The notes: a model not told the origin generated them from the letters alone. A stretch of 64,000 nt of DNA from Candidatus Korobacter versatilis (GCA_016185395.1 JACPNR010000011.1:204703-268702), one strand, 5' to 3'; positions 1 through 13,634 are shown, counted from the first letter of the stretch. Made by a program: numbers and translations.

Positions 1-2919
<2,919 letters not shown>

Positions 2920-2927
2920 TCCCTCAG

Positions 2928-2982
2928 GGGCTAAAGCCCAAATCTGATCTTGGCCCTTGTACGGCACGACTGAAGTCGTGCC
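2928..2982. repeat. Two intergenic palindromes (acidobacterial type)
   Basis: GGGCTAAAGCCC (2928-2939) and GGCACGACTGAAGTCGTGCC (2963-2982) are near-perfect palindromes between two convergent-end/start genes on the minus strand. Similar units recur at 3855-3918. Neither is followed by a T-run, so they look like dispersed REP-like repeats rather than classical terminators. Confidence 0.6.
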
Positions 2983-3002
2983 CTGTTACGAGGCGCTGCC
3001 TG

Positions 3003-3833
3003 CTACTGCTGCGGTGGCTTGGTCGCCGGCGGCTTGGGAGGCTCTGCCTTCTTCGTCCTGGCCGTGTTGCGGTCGGAGCCTTCGGCGGCCTTGGCTGCCG
3101 GCTGCGCGACCGGCGTGGCCGGCATCTTGAAGATCTGGGCGTCGAGCGGAGCGTTGGCTTCGATGGCGGTGTAGGTGATGGTGGGCGCATTGGCGAGGTC
3201 CTTGCGGCGTCCGGTGGTGACGACGAACGGCATGTACACGCCATTCACCTGCTTGTAAGAACCGAACTCGTTGAACGTCTCGCGCACCTGGCCACGCACG
3301 AACTGCTGGCGCTCGGTGCGGAACTCGAGGAAGGTATCGGGGTCGAGATAGAAGTAGTAGATGTCGCCGTTCTTGAGCGTGACCTTGAGCTTGTAGGAGT
3401 CGTCGCCGTCGATGGTGGCGTGTCCCATGTACTCGATGGTCTCGCCTTTCTCCTTGGCGTCGACGAGCGGGCCGTAGAAATCGGAGTCTTCAACGATGTC
3501 GCGCATGTCGTCTTCGCCGAGCAGCTCGGCATCGCGGCGTCCCTCGAAGGGGTTGATCTGCCAGCCGACGCTGCCGTCGTAGGCCTGGATGTTGTCCATG
3601 CCCTGCAGCGAGAAGGTAGAGCGCGCCTGGTTGGGCGCTTTGGCTTCCTGGTGCACCTGCGCGGTGAAGCCGTCGCCTTCCTGATAGCGGGCCTTGAACT
3701 TCAATGTCTTGATGGCCTTGATCTTGTCTTCCCCGCCCTTGGCGGCGAGGTTCTTGGCGACGAGTTCTTCGGCGGTCTGGGCGAAGGCGATGCCCGAGAG
3801 GGAAAGGACCAGAGCGAACGCGATGCGACGCAT
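3003..3833 (-). CDS. Secreted LolA-like (outer-membrane lipoprotein-sorting-like) protein
   Basis: 276 residues. Signal peptide MRRIAFALVLSLSGIAFAQ, then a region starting TAEELVAKNLAAKGG. That opening and the following half-barrel-like pattern resemble the LolA/LolB-like proteins abundant in Acidobacteriota. Segments such as YYFYLDPDTFLEFRTER and GVYMPFVVTT fit strands of that fold. The last ~35 residues are a Pro/Lys/Ala-rich tail (KKAEPPKPPATKPPQQ). No catalytic motif is seen. It follows the large BNR gene in orientation but is separated from it by repeats, so an operon is not clear. A role in lipoprotein or lipid binding in the periplasm is inferred from fold resemblance only. Confidence 0.7.
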   Translation of the reverse strand: MRRIAFALVLSLSGIAFAQTAEELVAKNLAAKGGEDKIKAIKTLKFKARYQEGDGFTAQVHQEAKAPNQARSTFSLQGMDNIQAYDGSVGWQINPFEGRRDAELLGEDDMRDIVEDSDFYGPLVDAKEKGETIEYMGHATIDGDDSYKLKVTLKNGDIYYFYLDPDTFLEFRTERQQFVRGQVRETFNEFGSYKQVNGVYMPFVVTTGRRKDLANAPTITYTAIEANAPLDAQIFKMPATPVAQPAAKAAEGSDRNTARTKKAEPPKPPATKPPQQ

Positions 3834-3854
3834 GTGTAGCTCCTTGGCGGTTCG

Positions 3855-3918
3855 CCGGGGCTAAAGCCCCGGGGAAATCTCTTGCGGACCCTTTGATCCC
3901 CCGCTTAGAAAGCGGGGG
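3855..3918. repeat. Pair of GC-rich palindromes
   Basis: CCGGGGCTAAAGCCCCGG (3855-3872) and CCCCCGCTTAGAAAGCGGGGG, split here into arms CCCCCGCTT (3898-3906) and AAGCGGGGG (3910-3918). The first has the same core as the palindrome at 2928, so they belong to one dispersed family. The following ~170 bases hold no gene; they contain two similar short stretches (cttctacggctgatgaagac and cttttacggctggtgaagat) and nothing else recognised. Confidence 0.6.
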
Positions 3919-4087
3919 CTTCTACGGCTGATGAAGACCGTTGCGACTACACGAGCTTTTACGGCTGGTGAAGATTGTTGCAGCGCGCAGCGAAAAGCAG
4001 GTTCCTCGTCGCTACGCTCCTCGGAATGACAATCTGTAGGGCCGACTTGCGGGCGGAAGTCTCCGCCTGCTTAGACGGAACGATTTC

Positions 4088-5779
<1,692 letters not shown>

Positions 5780-5886
5780 GGGACCTCCAAGGGTGTCGGG
5801 ACGGAGGGTCGTTCGGCGCGAGAAAGTGTAAACCAGCGGCGGCGGCGGCTGCCAGCCGGCAAGAGGGAGAAGCAGGGATTCTCGCT

Positions 5887-5915
5887 CCCACCCAAGCAAA
5901 CCCGGCTTGGGTGGG
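5887..5915. repeat. Inverted repeat with 11-bp perfect stem
   Basis: CCCACCCAAGC / GCTTGGGTGGG with a 7-base loop, just downstream of the zinc-ribbon membrane protein gene and upstream of the TPR gene. There is no T-run on the relevant strand, so it is either a REP-like element or an imperfect terminator. Confidence 0.5.
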
Positions 5916-5934
5916 GCACCCACATTTCCGGTTG

Positions 5935-6489
5935 CTAAAGGTTTGCGCCGTAGGTGGCGCGCACGCGGACGGAGACGCGGAAGTACGTGACCCAGACGGC
6001 GAGGAAGGCGGCGACGCGAAACCATGCGGTGATCAGCCAGAAATTGAACCCAACCGCGTGCGTTTCGCGGAAGGACGTGACAAATCCCCAGAGCGAGAGC
6101 AGGAGCACCGCGGCGAAGTAGACGCGGAGGAAGACGAGTGCCGCCTTGGCCCCGATCCAGAGCTGTATCCCCGTGACCACGCCGTAGAGCGTCAAGCCGA
6201 AAGAGAGCAACAGCGGCACCTGAAATCCGTAGTGCAAGTAAAAGACCAGCCGCAGGTCCCAGAGTGGATCGATGACCGTGATCCAGATGCAGAAGAGCAG
6301 GAGCCATCCGCCGACGCCGCGCAGTTCGCTGGCTTGCGGCTGCGTGGACATGGCGGGCGCTACGGCAGCCGACGCTGCTTCGGCGGGCGCCGCGGGAGCG
6401 ACGGGCGGCGCCGTCGCGAGTTCGGTGCCGCAGTAGTTGCAGAAGCGCTCGGAGCCTTGGGCGGGTTGCGCACAGGTCGGACAGAGCAT
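5935..6489 (-). CDS. Zinc-ribbon plus DUF2569-like membrane protein
   Basis: 184 residues. The N-terminus has two CxxC pairs (MLCPTCAQ and FCNYCGTEL), a zinc-ribbon of the kind found on bacterial membrane proteins. An Ala/Pro linker follows, then four predicted membrane segments from about residue 60, starting at LRGVGGWLLLFCIWITVI, which matches the start of DUF2569 domains. The start lies 11 bases after the arginase stop on the same strand, so the two may be co-transcribed. Function unknown. Confidence 0.7.
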   Translation of the reverse strand: MLCPTCAQPAQGSERFCNYCGTELATAPPVAPAAPAEAASAAVAPAMSTQPQASELRGVGGWLLLFCIWITVIDPLWDLRLVFYLHYGFQVPLLLSFGLTLYGVVTGIQLWIGAKAALVFLRVYFAAVLLLSLWGFVTSFRETHAVGFNFWLITAWFRVAAFLAVWVTYFRVSVRVRATYGANL

Positions 6490-6500
6490 GGCCGGGAAGC

Positions 6501-7454
6501 TTACAGTATTTTCTTGCCGAAGGCGCTGAGCGAAAGCTCGACCGCGAGGTCGGCGGTGCGGTTGTGCTCGTCGATGACGGGGTTGACCTCGACGATCTCG
6601 AACGAGGTCATGCGGCCGTGGTCAGCGATGATCTCCATCGCCAGGTGGGCCTCGCGGTAAGTAGCACCGCCGCGGACGGGGGTGCCGACGCCGGGCGCGT
6701 CCTCGGGATCGATCCAGTCCATGTCGAGCGAGACGTGGTAGCCGGCGGTGCCGCGTCCGGCCATGCGCAGCGCTTCCTCGATGATGGTGCGCATGCCGCG
6801 CTCGTCGATGTCGCGCATGGTGAAGACCTCGACGCCGGCGCGGCGCACGTTCTCCTTCTCCACCGCGTCGATGTCGCGGATGCCGACCAGCACGCAGTTC
6901 TCGGGCGCGACCTTGGGCGCGAAGCCGAAGATGTTGGAGAGCTCGGCGGGACCGAGTCCCATGATGGCCGCGAGCGGCATGCCGTGCACGTTGCCGCTGG
7001 GCGAGGTGTCGGGCGTGTTGATGTCGGTGTGGGCGTCGATCCAGATGAGCCCGACCTTCTGGTTCTGCCGGCGGTAGAACTCGGCCACGCCGGCGACCGT
7101 GCCGGCCGCGACCGAATGGTCGCCGCCGAGGACGATGGGCGTCTTGCCGGCTTCGAGCGTCTTGACCACCAGCTCGGCGTGCTTGGTGCAGGTGGCGGTG
7201 ATCTCCTTCAGATACTTGGCGTGTGGCGAGCCTTCCTTCTTCTGCTCGGCGATGGCGACGGCGACGTTGCCGGCGTCTTCCACGGTGTGTCCGATGGCTT
7301 CGAGGCGGGCCTCGAGCCCCGCCACGCGGACCGCAGAAGGGCCCATGTCCACGCCGCGGCGCGAGGCACCCAGGTCGAGCGGCACGCCGATCACCCGCAA
7401 CTTCTTCGGGTTGATGGTGGGGATAGGCGGCGGAATGGGAGGCATGGTGGCCAT
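6501..7454 (-). CDS. rocF: Arginase (ureohydrolase family)
   Basis: 317 residues from ATG 7454, the typical arginase length; an in-frame upstream extension lacks a start signal. Manganese ligands of the ureohydrolase family are all visible: GGDHS (110-114), DAHTD (140-144) and SLDMDWIDP (242-250), followed by PGVGTPV. It hydrolyses L-arginine to ornithine and urea in the cytoplasm. The long Pro-rich start (MATMPPIPPPIPTINPKKLR) is unremarkable. Agmatinase is less likely because the PGVGTPVRGG and downstream pattern fit arginases. No urease genes are nearby. Confidence 0.9.
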   Translation of the reverse strand: MATMPPIPPPIPTINPKKLRVIGVPLDLGASRRGVDMGPSAVRVAGLEARLEAIGHTVEDAGNVAVAIAEQKKEGSPHAKYLKEITATCTKHAELVVKTLEAGKTPIVLGGDHSVAAGTVAGVAEFYRRQNQKVGLIWIDAHTDINTPDTSPSGNVHGMPLAAIMGLGPAELSNIFGFAPKVAPENCVLVGIRDIDAVEKENVRRAGVEVFTMRDIDERGMRTIIEEALRMAGRGTAGYHVSLDMDWIDPEDAPGVGTPVRGGATYREAHLAMEIIADHGRMTSFEIVEVNPVIDEHNRTADLAVELSLSAFGKKIL

Positions 7455-7570
7455 AAGGTGTCCCCCGGCAGAGACGCCGGAAACCTCTATTCTAAATGGC
7501 GGCGGTAGGGTTGCCGCAGAAGGGAACCAGCGACGCCAAGCTGGCAACGCAAGTTATTGAAAAGAAACGC

Positions 7571-7617
7571 GCTTTCCGCTTTCCGCTTTTCGGGCAGCAG
7601 AGAGCGGACAGCGGAAG
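7571..7617. repeat. Heptamer-type repeat (GCTTTCC) with inverted arm
   Basis: GCTTTCC GCTTTCC followed by a partly inverted copy, GAGCGGACAGCGGAAGG, in the short gap between asnS and the arginase gene. It resembles the other 7-bp arrays in the window in design (short units, inverted partner, between genes), with a different unit sequence. Confidence 0.5.
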
Positions 7618-7623
7618 GCGCAC

Positions 7624-8949
7624 TTACGGGTAGATCCGCGTCAGGGTACGCGCGAACGGGATGGTCTCGCGGACGTGTTCCAGTCCGCAGATCCATGCGA
7701 CGGCGCGCTCGATGCCCATGCCGAAGCCGGCGTGCGGCACGCCGCCGTACTTGCGCAGGTCGAGGTACCACTTGAAGGCTTCCTCGGGAAGCTCGTGCTC
7801 CTTGATGCGCTGCGCCAGCTTCTCGTAGGAGCCGATGCGCTGCGAGCCGCCGATGATCTCGCCGTAACCTTCCGGCGCGAGCACGTCCACGCAGAGCGCT
7901 TTCGAGGGATCCTGCGGGTCGGGCTCCATGTAGAACGCCTTCACCTTGGCCGGGTAGCGGTGCACCATCACCGGGCGGTCGAACTTGTTCGAGAGGTAGG
8001 TCTCGTCGGGGGAACCAAGGTCGCCGCCGTATTCAAACTTCTGTTCGAGCTCGCCTTTGGCGTGGCCTTCCTGCAGCATCTTCACGGCTTCGTCGTAGCT
8101 GATGCGCGGGAACGGCGCCTCGATCTTCTCGAGCGTGGCGACGTCGCGCTCGATGGTGACGAGGTCGGCGCGCCGGCGCTCGAGCACGCGCTTCACGATG
8201 TGGGTGATGAATTGCTCGGCCAGTTCCATCAGTCCGTCGAGCTCGAGGAACGCGACTTCGGGCTCGACCATCCAGAACTCGGTGAGGTGGCGGCGCGTCT
8301 TCGATTTCTCCGCGCGGAACGTCGGACCGAACGAGTACACCTTGCCCAGCGCCATGGCGGTGGCTTCGATGTAGAGCTGGCCACTCTGCGTGAGGAAGGC
8401 GGGATCGTTGAAATAGTCGACTTCAAAGAGCGTGCTGGTGCCTTCGCACGCCGCGGGCGTGAGGATGGGCGGGTCGGTGAGCACGAAGTCGCGCTCGTTG
8501 AAGAACTCGCGCGCGGCGTTCTCGATCTCGGCGCGGATGCGCAGAATGGCGGCCTGCCGCGGCGTCCGCACCCAGAGGTGGCGGTGCTCCATCAGGAAAT
8601 CGACGCCGTGTTCCTTGAGCGAGATGGGGAACGGATCTTCCGTGGGGACCTTCTGCACGACCTCGACGCTCTCCACGTCCATCTCGTAGCCGCCGGGCGC
8701 GCGCTTGTCGGCGCGGACCTTGCCGGTAACGATCACGCTCGACTCGAGCGTGAGGTGCTTCACCGTCTCGAAGACCTCGGGCGCGACCGCGTTCTTCGCG
8801 ACCACGCCCTGGATGACGCCGGAGCCATCGCGGAAGATGGGAAACAGCAGCTTGCCGCTCTCGCGCAGGTTGTAGAGCCAGCCGCGCAGGGTGACGGTCT
8901 CGCCGTCGTGCCGGCCGATCTGGGTGATGCTGGTGACTGGAGAGGCCAT
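7624..8949 (-). CDS. asnS: Asparaginyl-tRNA synthetase
   Basis: 441 residues from ATG 8949, the length of bacterial AsnRS. An N-terminal OB-fold anticodon-binding domain (about 1-110, with [18 protein letters not shown]) is followed by the class II catalytic core. Motif 2 is [19 protein letters not shown] and motif 3 [12 protein letters not shown]. AsnRS rather than AspRS is supported by the THRAxK-like segment reading FRAEKSKT and by the length (AspRS is about 590). It charges tRNA-Asn with asparagine. The frame is open upstream into the 8981-9010 repeat, but the OB-fold begins at the chosen Met. Confidence 0.93.
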   Translation of the reverse strand: MASPVTSITQIGRHDGETVTLRGWLYNLRESGKLLFPIFRDGSGVIQGVVAKNAVAPEVFETVKHLTLESSVIVTGKVRADKRAPGGYEMDVESVEVVQKVPTEDPFPISLKEHGVDFLMEHRHLWVRTPRQAAILRIRAEIENAAREFFNERDFVLTDPPILTPAACEGTSTLFEVDYFNDPAFLTQSGQLYIEATAMALGKVYSFGPTFRAEKSKTRRHLTEFWMVEPEVAFLELDGLMELAEQFITHIVKRVLERRRADLVTIERDVATLEKIEAPFPRISYDEAVKMLQEGHAKGELEQKFEYGGDLGSPDETYLSNKFDRPVMVHRYPAKVKAFYMEPDPQDPSKALCVDVLAPEGYGEIIGGSQRIGSYEKLAQRIKEHELPEEAFKWYLDLRKYGGVPHAGFGMGIERAVAWICGLEHVRETIPFARTLTRIYP

Positions 8950-8978
8950 AAGGGAATATTCGATTCTACAGGAAGCTT

Positions 8979-9113
8979 TTCGCCGCAGATTGACGCTGAT
9001 GAACGCAGAAGAGGAAAACCTTTTCGCCACGGGTTAACACGGATGAACACAGATCAGGAAAAGCAAAGGCAAAGACTTATCCGTGCGATCCGTGTTAATC
9101 CGTGGCGAAAAAG
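8979..9113. repeat. Long inverted repeat (TTTTCGCCACGG... family)
   Basis: The left arm at 9021-9045 (TTTTCGCCACGGGTTAACAC) and right arm at 9081-9113 (revcomp TTTTTCGCCACGGATTAACA) form a long imperfect hairpin. A related, diverged copy (TTTTCGCCGCAGATTGACGC) lies just before it at about 8980. Such sequences are dispersed intergenic repeats in many soil bacteria. It sits between two minus-strand genes and could also stop transcription, though no T-run follows. Confidence 0.65.
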
Positions 9114-9116
9114 GGT

Positions 9117-9950
9117 TTAGCGATTCGCGGCGGCGGTGGAGGCGGCCTGCTCGAGGCGGGTGAACGCGTCCTTCATTCCCTGGACGGCGTCCTGGCCCTG
9201 GCCATCGATCTCGAGCAGCAGCGGCGGCTTCTGCGGCGCGGACTCGAGCAGGCGCATGGTGTTTGGCCAGTCGATGTTTCCCTTCGACGGCCAGAGGTGG
9301 GAATCCTTGTCACGCAAGTTGTCGTGCACGTGCAGCGAGCGGATGAGCGGCGCGAGGCGGTCGAAGGTGGGCTCCACGCCGTCTGCCAGATGCGCATGGC
9401 CGACATCGAAGCACACGGCGACGTCGCGCACGTTGTGGACGAAGTCGAGGAGCCTTTGCGCGGTCGAAAATTCGTTCGGGATGTTCTCGACCAGCAAGGT
9501 GACGCCGAGCGGCTTGGCGAACGCCTGGATGTGCTCGATGGAATTCACGCCGGCTTCGAACTTGGCTTCGTCCCACTCCTCGAACTGGTTCCCCATGTGC
9601 TGCACCAGGTACTGGAAGGGCAGCGTCTCGGCGACTTCCACGGCGCGCTTGACCTCATCCATGGCGGCGATGCGGCGCGCGCGGTCTTTCTCGAGCACGT
9701 TCACCGCGGGCGCTCCGGCCTTGGCCCATTCGTAATCCGAATACATGGGCGAGTGCATGGAGTGGAACGGGACGCCGGAATCGCGGAACCATCCGGCAAG
9801 TTCCTTGATGTGCTGCTTCGAGGTGTAGTCGAAGTGTCCGCGGGCGCCGAAGATCTCGATGGCCTGCGCGCCGCCAGAGACGAGTTTATCGAGCAGGCCG
9901 GGATGCAGCCGGTCTTTCACGAAGACGTAAGTGGACATCGCGCGCAGCAT
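9117..9950 (-). CDS. Sugar phosphate isomerase/epimerase-like TIM-barrel protein
   Basis: 277 residues of the xylose-isomerase-like (AP endonuclease family 2) TIM-barrel superfamily. The start at 9950 is preferred because GAAGGA lies 5 bases upstream; the alternative Met at 9938 has no such site. Metal-binding-like strand ends are visible: LVQHMGN, LLVENIP, VCFDVGHAHL, SLHVHDN and LLLEIDG, in the order expected for the family (Glu, Asp-x-x-His, His-x-His, Glu). Substrate unknown. Transcribed in the same direction as asnS but with a repeat between them. Confidence 0.8.
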   Translation of the reverse strand: MLRAMSTYVFVKDRLHPGLLDKLVSGGAQAIEIFGARGHFDYTSKQHIKELAGWFRDSGVPFHSMHSPMYSDYEWAKAGAPAVNVLEKDRARRIAAMDEVKRAVEVAETLPFQYLVQHMGNQFEEWDEAKFEAGVNSIEHIQAFAKPLGVTLLVENIPNEFSTAQRLLDFVHNVRDVAVCFDVGHAHLADGVEPTFDRLAPLIRSLHVHDNLRDKDSHLWPSKGNIDWPNTMRLLESAPQKPPLLLEIDGQGQDAVQGMKDAFTRLEQAASTAAANR

Positions 9951-10000
9951 GGAATCCTTCGAGGCTAGCCGAGTGAGCGCGGACAGTCAACAAACCAAAT

Positions 10001-10070
10001 CCACCCCAGAGACACAGAGGCACAGAGGAATCAGGTTTTTTCTTTGTCTTCTCTGTGTCTCTGTCTGTGG
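10001..10070. repeat. Inverted repeat (CACAGAGGCACAGAGG family)
   Basis: Arm CCAGAGACACAGAGGCACAG near 10006 pairs with CTTCTCTGTGTCTCTGTCTG near 10049. This is a widely dispersed intergenic repeat type, here between two minus-strand genes. Confidence 0.6.
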
Positions 10071-10079
10071 TAGGTGTGC

Positions 10080-11813
10080 TCAGTATCCCAGCGCGCGGCC
10101 GTTCGAGCGCGGGTCGGTGGCGCCGAGGAGTTCGCCGGACGTTGGATCCACCATGATGCATTCGCCGTCGGACCAGTAACTCTTGATGAGGAACTTGTGG
10201 CCGCGCTCGGCGAGCGCGCGGAGGGTGTCGGGCGAGAAGCCGTAACGCTCGATGCGTATCTCGTCCGGCAGCCACTGGTGGTGGAAGCGGGGCGCGGCGA
10301 CGGCTTGCTGCACGTCGAGCCCGTAATCGGTGACGCCGAGGATGATGTTCAGCACGGTGGAGATGATGCGCGGGCCGCCGGGCGAGCCGAGCACGAGAAA
10401 GAGCTTGCCGTCCTTGAGCACCATCGCCGGCGCCATAGCGGAGAGCGGGCGCTTGCCGGGCTGGATGGCGTTGGCCTCGCTCTGGATGAGGCTGTAGGTG
10501 TTGGGCTGGCCGGGCGCGGAGGTGAAGTCGTCCATCTCGTCGTTGAGCAGGAAGCCGAGCTTCTCCACGGTGACGCGCGAACCGAAAGAATCGTTGAGCG
10601 TGGTGGTGACGGCGACCGCGTTTCCCGCGGCGTCGATGATGGAGTAGTGCGTGGTGTGCTCGGGCTCGCGGATGGCGGCGTGGGTTCTGTTCAAAAAAGC
10701 GACGACGTCCATGCCTTCGAACGCCGGCCGCTTCAGCTCGGCGCTGGGCGTGGCGTGCTGGGGATCGATGGAGCGGCGCCAGGCCTCGGCGTACTTCTTG
10801 TCGAGCAGTTGCGCCACGGGAGCGGTGGCGAAGTCGGTGTCGCCGAGAAGGTCGGAGCGGTCGTAGAACGCGCGGCGCAGCGCCTCGACGGTGAGGTGCA
10901 TGGAATCGGCGGAGCGGCTGCCGAGCTGTGCGAGGTCATAGCCTTCGAGGATGTTGAGCGTCTCGATGAGCGTGATGCCGCCCGAGGACGGCGGCGGCGC
11001 GCCGATGATCTCGTATCCGCGATACCGCCCGCGCACCGGCCGGCGGTCTTTGACCTCGTAGGCCGCGAGGTCTCGGGCGGTGACGAGACCTCCGCCTTGC
11101 TGGATGAACGCGGCCAGCTCGCGCGCCATGCTTCCCTTGTAGAACTCCATCGGGTCGCGCGCCAGGCGCTCGAGCGTGCGCGCCAGCTCGGGCTGGCGCA
11201 GCAGGTCACCTTGCTCGTACGGCTTATTCGTGCGCGGGTTGGACAGGAAAATGCGTTTCGACGTCGGGAAGTCTGCGAGTTCCTTGACGTCGGGATCGAG
11301 GATGTCCTCCGCGTCTTCCTGCGAGAAGCGGAAGCCGGAGCGCGCGAGCTGGATGGCGGGGGCGACCAGCGACGCCCACTTCAGCTTCCCCCATTTCCTG
11401 TGCGCGTAGTACATGCCGGCGACCGAGCCGGGCACGGCGATGGCCTTGTAGCCGACGAGGCTGGCGGCCGGCTTTACATGGTTGCCGACATACATGTCAC
11501 GCGTGGCGGCGGCCGGGGCTTTCTCGCGGTAGTCCACGAAGTGCGTGTCGCCGGAGGCGAAGCGGACGAGCATGAAGCCGCCACCGCCGATGTTCCCTGC
11601 CTGCGGATGGACGACGGCGAGCGCGAAGCCGGTGGCCACGGCGGCGTCCACGGCGTTGCCGCCACGGCGAAGCGTGTCTACTCCCGCGCGCGAGGCCAGC
11701 TCATGGACGCTGACGACCATGGCATGGCGTGCGTGCTTGGTTCGGAGCGGAGCCTGGGCGTGAGCGAGGGAAACGGCAAGTAGGACGAGGACGATGGATG
11801 CGCGGCGCCGCAT
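10080..11813 (-). CDS. ggt: Gamma-glutamyltransferase (glutathione hydrolase)
   Basis: 577 residues from ATG 11813, where a signal peptide starts (MRRRASIVLVLLAVSLAHAQ). The enzyme is exported and cleaves itself into large and small subunits; the new N-terminal Thr is the nucleophile. The cleavage region is recognisable as HTTHYSIIDAAGNAVAVTTT around residue 370. The hallmark GGxxSG-like segment is PPPSSGGITL and the early region reads GGNAVDAAVATGFALAVVHP. It removes the gamma-glutamyl group of glutathione in the periplasm. The C-terminus (TDPRSNGRALGY) is complete. The upstream extension of the open frame lacks features. Confidence 0.92.
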   Translation of the reverse strand: MRRRASIVLVLLAVSLAHAQAPLRTKHARHAMVVSVHELASRAGVDTLRRGGNAVDAAVATGFALAVVHPQAGNIGGGGFMLVRFASGDTHFVDYREKAPAAATRDMYVGNHVKPAASLVGYKAIAVPGSVAGMYYAHRKWGKLKWASLVAPAIQLARSGFRFSQEDAEDILDPDVKELADFPTSKRIFLSNPRTNKPYEQGDLLRQPELARTLERLARDPMEFYKGSMARELAAFIQQGGGLVTARDLAAYEVKDRRPVRGRYRGYEIIGAPPPSSGGITLIETLNILEGYDLAQLGSRSADSMHLTVEALRRAFYDRSDLLGDTDFATAPVAQLLDKKYAEAWRRSIDPQHATPSAELKRPAFEGMDVVAFLNRTHAAIREPEHTTHYSIIDAAGNAVAVTTTLNDSFGSRVTVEKLGFLLNDEMDDFTSAPGQPNTYSLIQSEANAIQPGKRPLSAMAPAMVLKDGKLFLVLGSPGGPRIISTVLNIILGVTDYGLDVQQAVAAPRFHHQWLPDEIRIERYGFSPDTLRALAERGHKFLIKSYWSDGECIMVDPTSGELLGATDPRSNGRALGY

Positions 11814-11989
11814 GGCTTCCGAGTCTAATCTCACACGCGGCTGTTTCGCGAGGCTAGGGATGCTTCGACTCCGGCGGCCAAATGCCGGCCGCCTGCGCTC
11901 CGCATGACTCTCGGTCAAGATTTTTCATTGGGCGCGCCCTTCCGGTCATATAACCACTAGGTTCCACTCACTCATAGGACGGATGCCTG

Positions 11990-12535
11990 ATGCACCCGGA
12001 CGAGCTGCGGGCACAACTCGAAGCGCTGCACCGGGAAAGCTTCGGCTGGGCGCTCGCCTGCTCGGATGGCGACGCCGCCCGCGCGGAGAGCGTGCTGCAA
12101 CGCAGCTACTTGAAGGTGCTCGAGAGCGCGGGCACGTCTTCGTTCCAGGCGCGCTCGAGTTTCAAGACCTGGTTCTTCGGCGTGGTGCGCAACACGGCGG
12201 CCGAAGAGCGCCGGCGATGGATATGGCGGAAGCTGCGGTTGCTGCCGCAGGAATCCGCCGACGCGGTGGCTTCGGAACGGAAGCCGGCGGAGCAGTCGCT
12301 GGCCGAGTCGGAATTGCGCGAGCACTTCCGCCGGATGCTGGGCGAGCTGCCGCGGCGACAGCGCGAGGTGCTGCATCTGGTCTTCTACCAGGAGCTGACG
12401 CTGGAAGAAGCGGCGGTGGCGATGGCGGTCGGCATCGGGTCGGCGCGGACGCACTACGAGCGCGGCAAGAAGAAGTTGCGCGCGATGCTGGAGAAGGAGC
12501 AGGTGGTTGCTGAGACCAGACGAGCACGAGCGTAG
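11990..12535 (+). CDS. ECF-type RNA polymerase sigma factor
   Basis: 181 residues. Sigma-70 region 2 is visible around residues 20-70 (SYLKVLESAG...SSFKTWFFGVVRNTAAEERRR) and region 4 around 115-170 (ELPRRQREVLHLVFYQELTLEEAAVAMAVGIGSART, given here in part), with no region 3, as in ECF sigma factors. The next gene overlaps its end by 29 bases and encodes a membrane protein placed where an anti-sigma factor is usually found. A third gene encodes a Spy/CpxP-like protein. The set looks like an envelope-stress module; the target promoter is not known. Confidence 0.85.
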   Translation: MHPDELRAQLEALHRESFGWALACSDGDAARAESVLQRSYLKVLESAGTSSFQARSSFKTWFFGVVRNTAAEERRRWIWRKLRLLPQESADAVASERKPAEQSLAESELREHFRRMLGELPRRQREVLHLVFYQELTLEEAAVAMAVGIGSARTHYERGKKKLRAMLEKEQVVAETRRARA

Positions 12536-12998
12536 CGAAGCGGACATCCGCTCGCTCTACCAGACGCTGCGGCAGGCGGACGCCGAGCGCGCGCCCAGCT
12601 TTGCCCAGTCGCTGCGGGCGCTGCCGCATCGCAACCGGCTGGGATATCTGCGGGCGGTCACGGTGGCGGCCGTGGCGGCGGTCATCCTGGTGGTCGCGGG
12701 CGTGAATGCGCTGCGGCAGCGAGGCGGCGAGTCGCCGGTGCCCGCACGACCCTTGGTTACCGCCGGCGGGTCGCCGGCGGCCACCCTAGTTTTCGGTACA
12801 GGCGAGAGCAGCGGCGGCGGGACGCCGCACGCCCAGCCGGCGGGACGCCGGCGCTCCAAGGCTGCCGCGAAGGCGGTGCCCTCGATCAGCACATGGAAGT
12901 CGCCGACCGAGGCGCTGCTGAAGTCGCCGGCCGACGGCCTGATGACGTCTGTCCCCAGCATCGGCTACACGGTTTCTGTCCCTACAACCACCCAATGA
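12507..12998 (+). CDS. Putative membrane-anchored anti-sigma-like protein
   Basis: 163 residues from TTG 12507, overlapping the sigma factor gene, so translation is probably coupled; AGGAG lies about 10 bases upstream. A cytoplasmic N-terminus of about 45 residues is followed by one membrane helix (AVTVAAVAAVILVVAGVNAL) and a Gly/Pro/Ser-rich periplasmic tail. No zf-HC2 zinc motif (HxxxCxxC) is present, so the anti-sigma role rests on position and topology. The exact start is uncertain. Confidence 0.6.
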   Translation: MLRPDEHERSEADIRSLYQTLRQADAERAPSFAQSLRALPHRNRLGYLRAVTVAAVAAVILVVAGVNALRQRGGESPVPARPLVTAGGSPAATLVFGTGESSGGGTPHAQPAGRRRSKAAAKAVPSISTWKSPTEALLKSPADGLMTSVPSIGYTVSVPTTTQ

Positions 12999-13022
12999 CC
13001 AATGATTGAGAGGAGAGGTCTT

Positions 13023-13610
13023 ATGAGAATGCGTTCCAGGTTGGTGCTCTTGTTCGTGTTGTTGAGTTGCGGCGTGATCGCGCTCGCGCTCGCGCAAGGC
13101 CCCGAAGGCGGAGGGCGGCAGGGCCCGCCACCGCAGGGCGGCGAGCGCATGCGATCCGGCGGCATGCACGGCGACATGCGTATGAAGCACATGCAGGGCA
13201 ACGATCCGCTGGGCGAGTTCATGTTCCCGCCGGAGATGATCCTCGAGCACACGCAGGAGCTCAACCTCACGCCGGAACAGAAGACGGCCATCCGCAACGA
13301 GGTGAAGAACACGCAGTCGAAGTTCACCGACCTGCAATTCCAGTTACAGGACGAGATGCAGGCGCTGCACGGGCTGCTCTCGCAACCGAAGACCGACGAG
13401 GCGAAAGCGCTGGCGCAACTCGACAAGGCGCTCGACGTGGAGCGGCAGATCAAGCGGCTGCACGTGGGCATGATGGTCCGCATCAAGAACCAGCTCACCG
13501 CCGAGCAGGTGGAGAAGCTGCACCAGATGCACAAGATGGGCCCGATGAAGATGCGCAGCCCCATGCCGGGCGGCGGCGGTCCGGGAGATAACGAGGAAGA
13601 CGAAAAGTAG
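13023..13610 (+). CDS. Spy/CpxP-like (LTXXQ) periplasmic protein
   Basis: 195 residues from ATG 13023, preceded by GAGAGGAGAGGT. Signal peptide RSRLVLLFVLLSCGVIALALAQ. Two LTxxQ-type motifs can be seen, LTPEQKTAIRNEVKNTQ (about 85) and LTAEQVEKLHQMH (about 165), inside a long-helix region, as in Spy/CpxP/ZraP proteins. The N-terminal part is rich in Gly, Met and His (GGMHGDMRMKHMQG), suggesting metal contact. Likely a periplasmic chaperone or metal sensor controlled by the sigma factor two genes upstream. A strong terminator follows. Confidence 0.75.
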   Translation: MRMRSRLVLLFVLLSCGVIALALAQGPEGGGRQGPPPQGGERMRSGGMHGDMRMKHMQGNDPLGEFMFPPEMILEHTQELNLTPEQKTAIRNEVKNTQSKFTDLQFQLQDEMQALHGLLSQPKTDEAKALAQLDKALDVERQIKRLHVGMMVRIKNQLTAEQVEKLHQMHKMGPMKMRSPMPGGGGPGDNEEDEK

Positions 13611-13634
13611 CTTTTCTTACATCCCTTTTTCTTA

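Noticed and set aside
10074..11783. 569-codon plus-strand frame opposite gamma-glutamyltransferase
   Set aside because: Antisense shadow; the other strand has the full catalytic motif set of the enzyme.
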